Origin: an uncultured Lachnospiraceae bacterium
GTDB taxonomy: Bacteria; Bacillota; Clostridia; Lachnospirales; Lachnospiraceae
Length of the DNA: 64,000 bases
Reading direction: 5' to 3'
Assembly (NCBI GenBank): GCA_947174505.1
Contig: CAMWJF010000005.1
Span: 55,316 to 119,315, forward strand
Numbering within the stretch: position 1 is the first letter of the stretch; each line of letters starts with the position of its first letter. Below are positions 63,819 to 64,000 of this stretch, piece after piece. The notes beneath the pieces are model-generated. The model was not told the DNA's origin. It made no database searches and saw only the letters and a list, made by a program, of their open reading frames with translations. Made by a program: the position numbers and the translations under genes.

Positions 63819-64000
63819 TTTTAGACTCCCAAAATACTTGGCACTCATAGCTATAATCATAATTGGATTGCTGTTAGTGGTAAAGAGAGAATGTGTGTGT
63901 GTGGGGGGGGGGGAGGAATCGTATAGCGTAAATAAAAGTGATTGGCTAATGATTCACATGTCAATTTATGATTCGATTGGAGTATTAAAAGCTGACTATT
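63808..64000 (+). CDS. Membrane-anchored protein, 5' part, with poly-G tract (runs off window)
   Basis: Starts ATG 63808 inside the end of the acyltransferase gene and is open to the window end (64 codons seen). It has one membrane helix (YLALIAIIIIGLLLVV), a (GT)n-G11 stretch encoding CVCVGGG, then EESYSVNKSDWLMIH. The G11 tract at 63903-63913 is in the open frame. Function unknown. It resembles the gene at 57883 only in layout: short inside part, helix, poly-G near the start of the outer part. Confidence 0.65.
   Translation, partial: MRSNFRLPKYLALIAIIIIGLLLVVKRECVCVGGGEESYSVNKSDWLMIHMSIYDSIGVLKADY
63903..63913 (+). repeat. G11 homopolymer following a GT repeat
   Basis: Eleven G directly after a TG/GT dinucleotide run (63892-63902). 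Both elements can slip; a change of one G shifts the frame just after the membrane helix. Confidence 0.95.

Overview
The window reads as chromosome of a Gram-positive anaerobe of the Clostridia, most likely Lachnospiraceae. Supporting this are RNase J, a YlbF regulator, the yrrL-yrrM-yrrO-like order (MltG-like, TrmR, TrhP), a type III glutamine synthetase, a complete [FeFe]-hydrogenase maturase set (HydE, HydG, HydF), FtsEX with a secreted M23 hydrolase, a YjfB-type protein and an RgpF-type polysaccharide locus. GC content falls by eye from a GC-rich core (1-29 kb), through an intermediate block (29.5-42.5 kb), to an AT-rich polysaccharide block (46.7-64 kb). This points to a conserved backbone on the left and accessory DNA on the right.

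Left part (1-29.4 kb). RNA and tRNA-modification genes come first, then a decayed ATPase and a glutamine synthetase behind a predicted attenuator. A tRNA-Gln follows, then a LytTR/GHKL two-component system feeding a heterodimeric ABC exporter. A decayed tRNA-Gln copy and an MNT-type nucleotidyltransferase precede hydE-hydG-hydF. Next are an acyl-ACP thioesterase, CvfB, a CPBP membrane protease, YjfB, a CdaR/PucR-type regulator and an envelope operon (small ORF, ftsE, ftsX, M23 hydrolase, S41 protease). Two membrane-associated glycosyltransferase-type genes close this part.

Middle part (29.4-42.5 kb) is the most unusual. Four paralogous secreted proteins with bacterial Ig-like (Big_2-like) repeats, about 820-910 residues each, lie in alternating orientation (+,-,+,-). 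Next to the last is a tyrosine recombinase, and a toxin-antitoxin pair sits between the second and third. Only the first copy has a good promoter, a Shine-Dalgarno and an ATG in normal arrangement. All four become identical abruptly at the same base just inside the signal-peptide coding region. Copies one and four share a perfect 124-bp inverted repeat there. I interpret the block as one expression site plus three silent or poorly expressed cassettes that can be exchanged by inversion, a shufflon-like antigenic variation system.

Right part (42.9-64 kb) is an ABC-transporter-dependent surface polysaccharide cluster: GT4 and GT2 transferases, two RgpF-family proteins, a Wzm/Wzt pair, acetyl- and acyltransferases, two nucleotide-sugar epimerases, YfhO and a GtrB/DPM-like transferase. 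A rod-like protein made of 18-residue repeats lies just after the transporter and could set chain length. Two genes carry 11-base poly-G tracts inside their reading frames, both in the open frame here, suggesting slipped-strand phase variation. The window begins inside RNase J and ends inside a membrane-anchored gene of unknown function.
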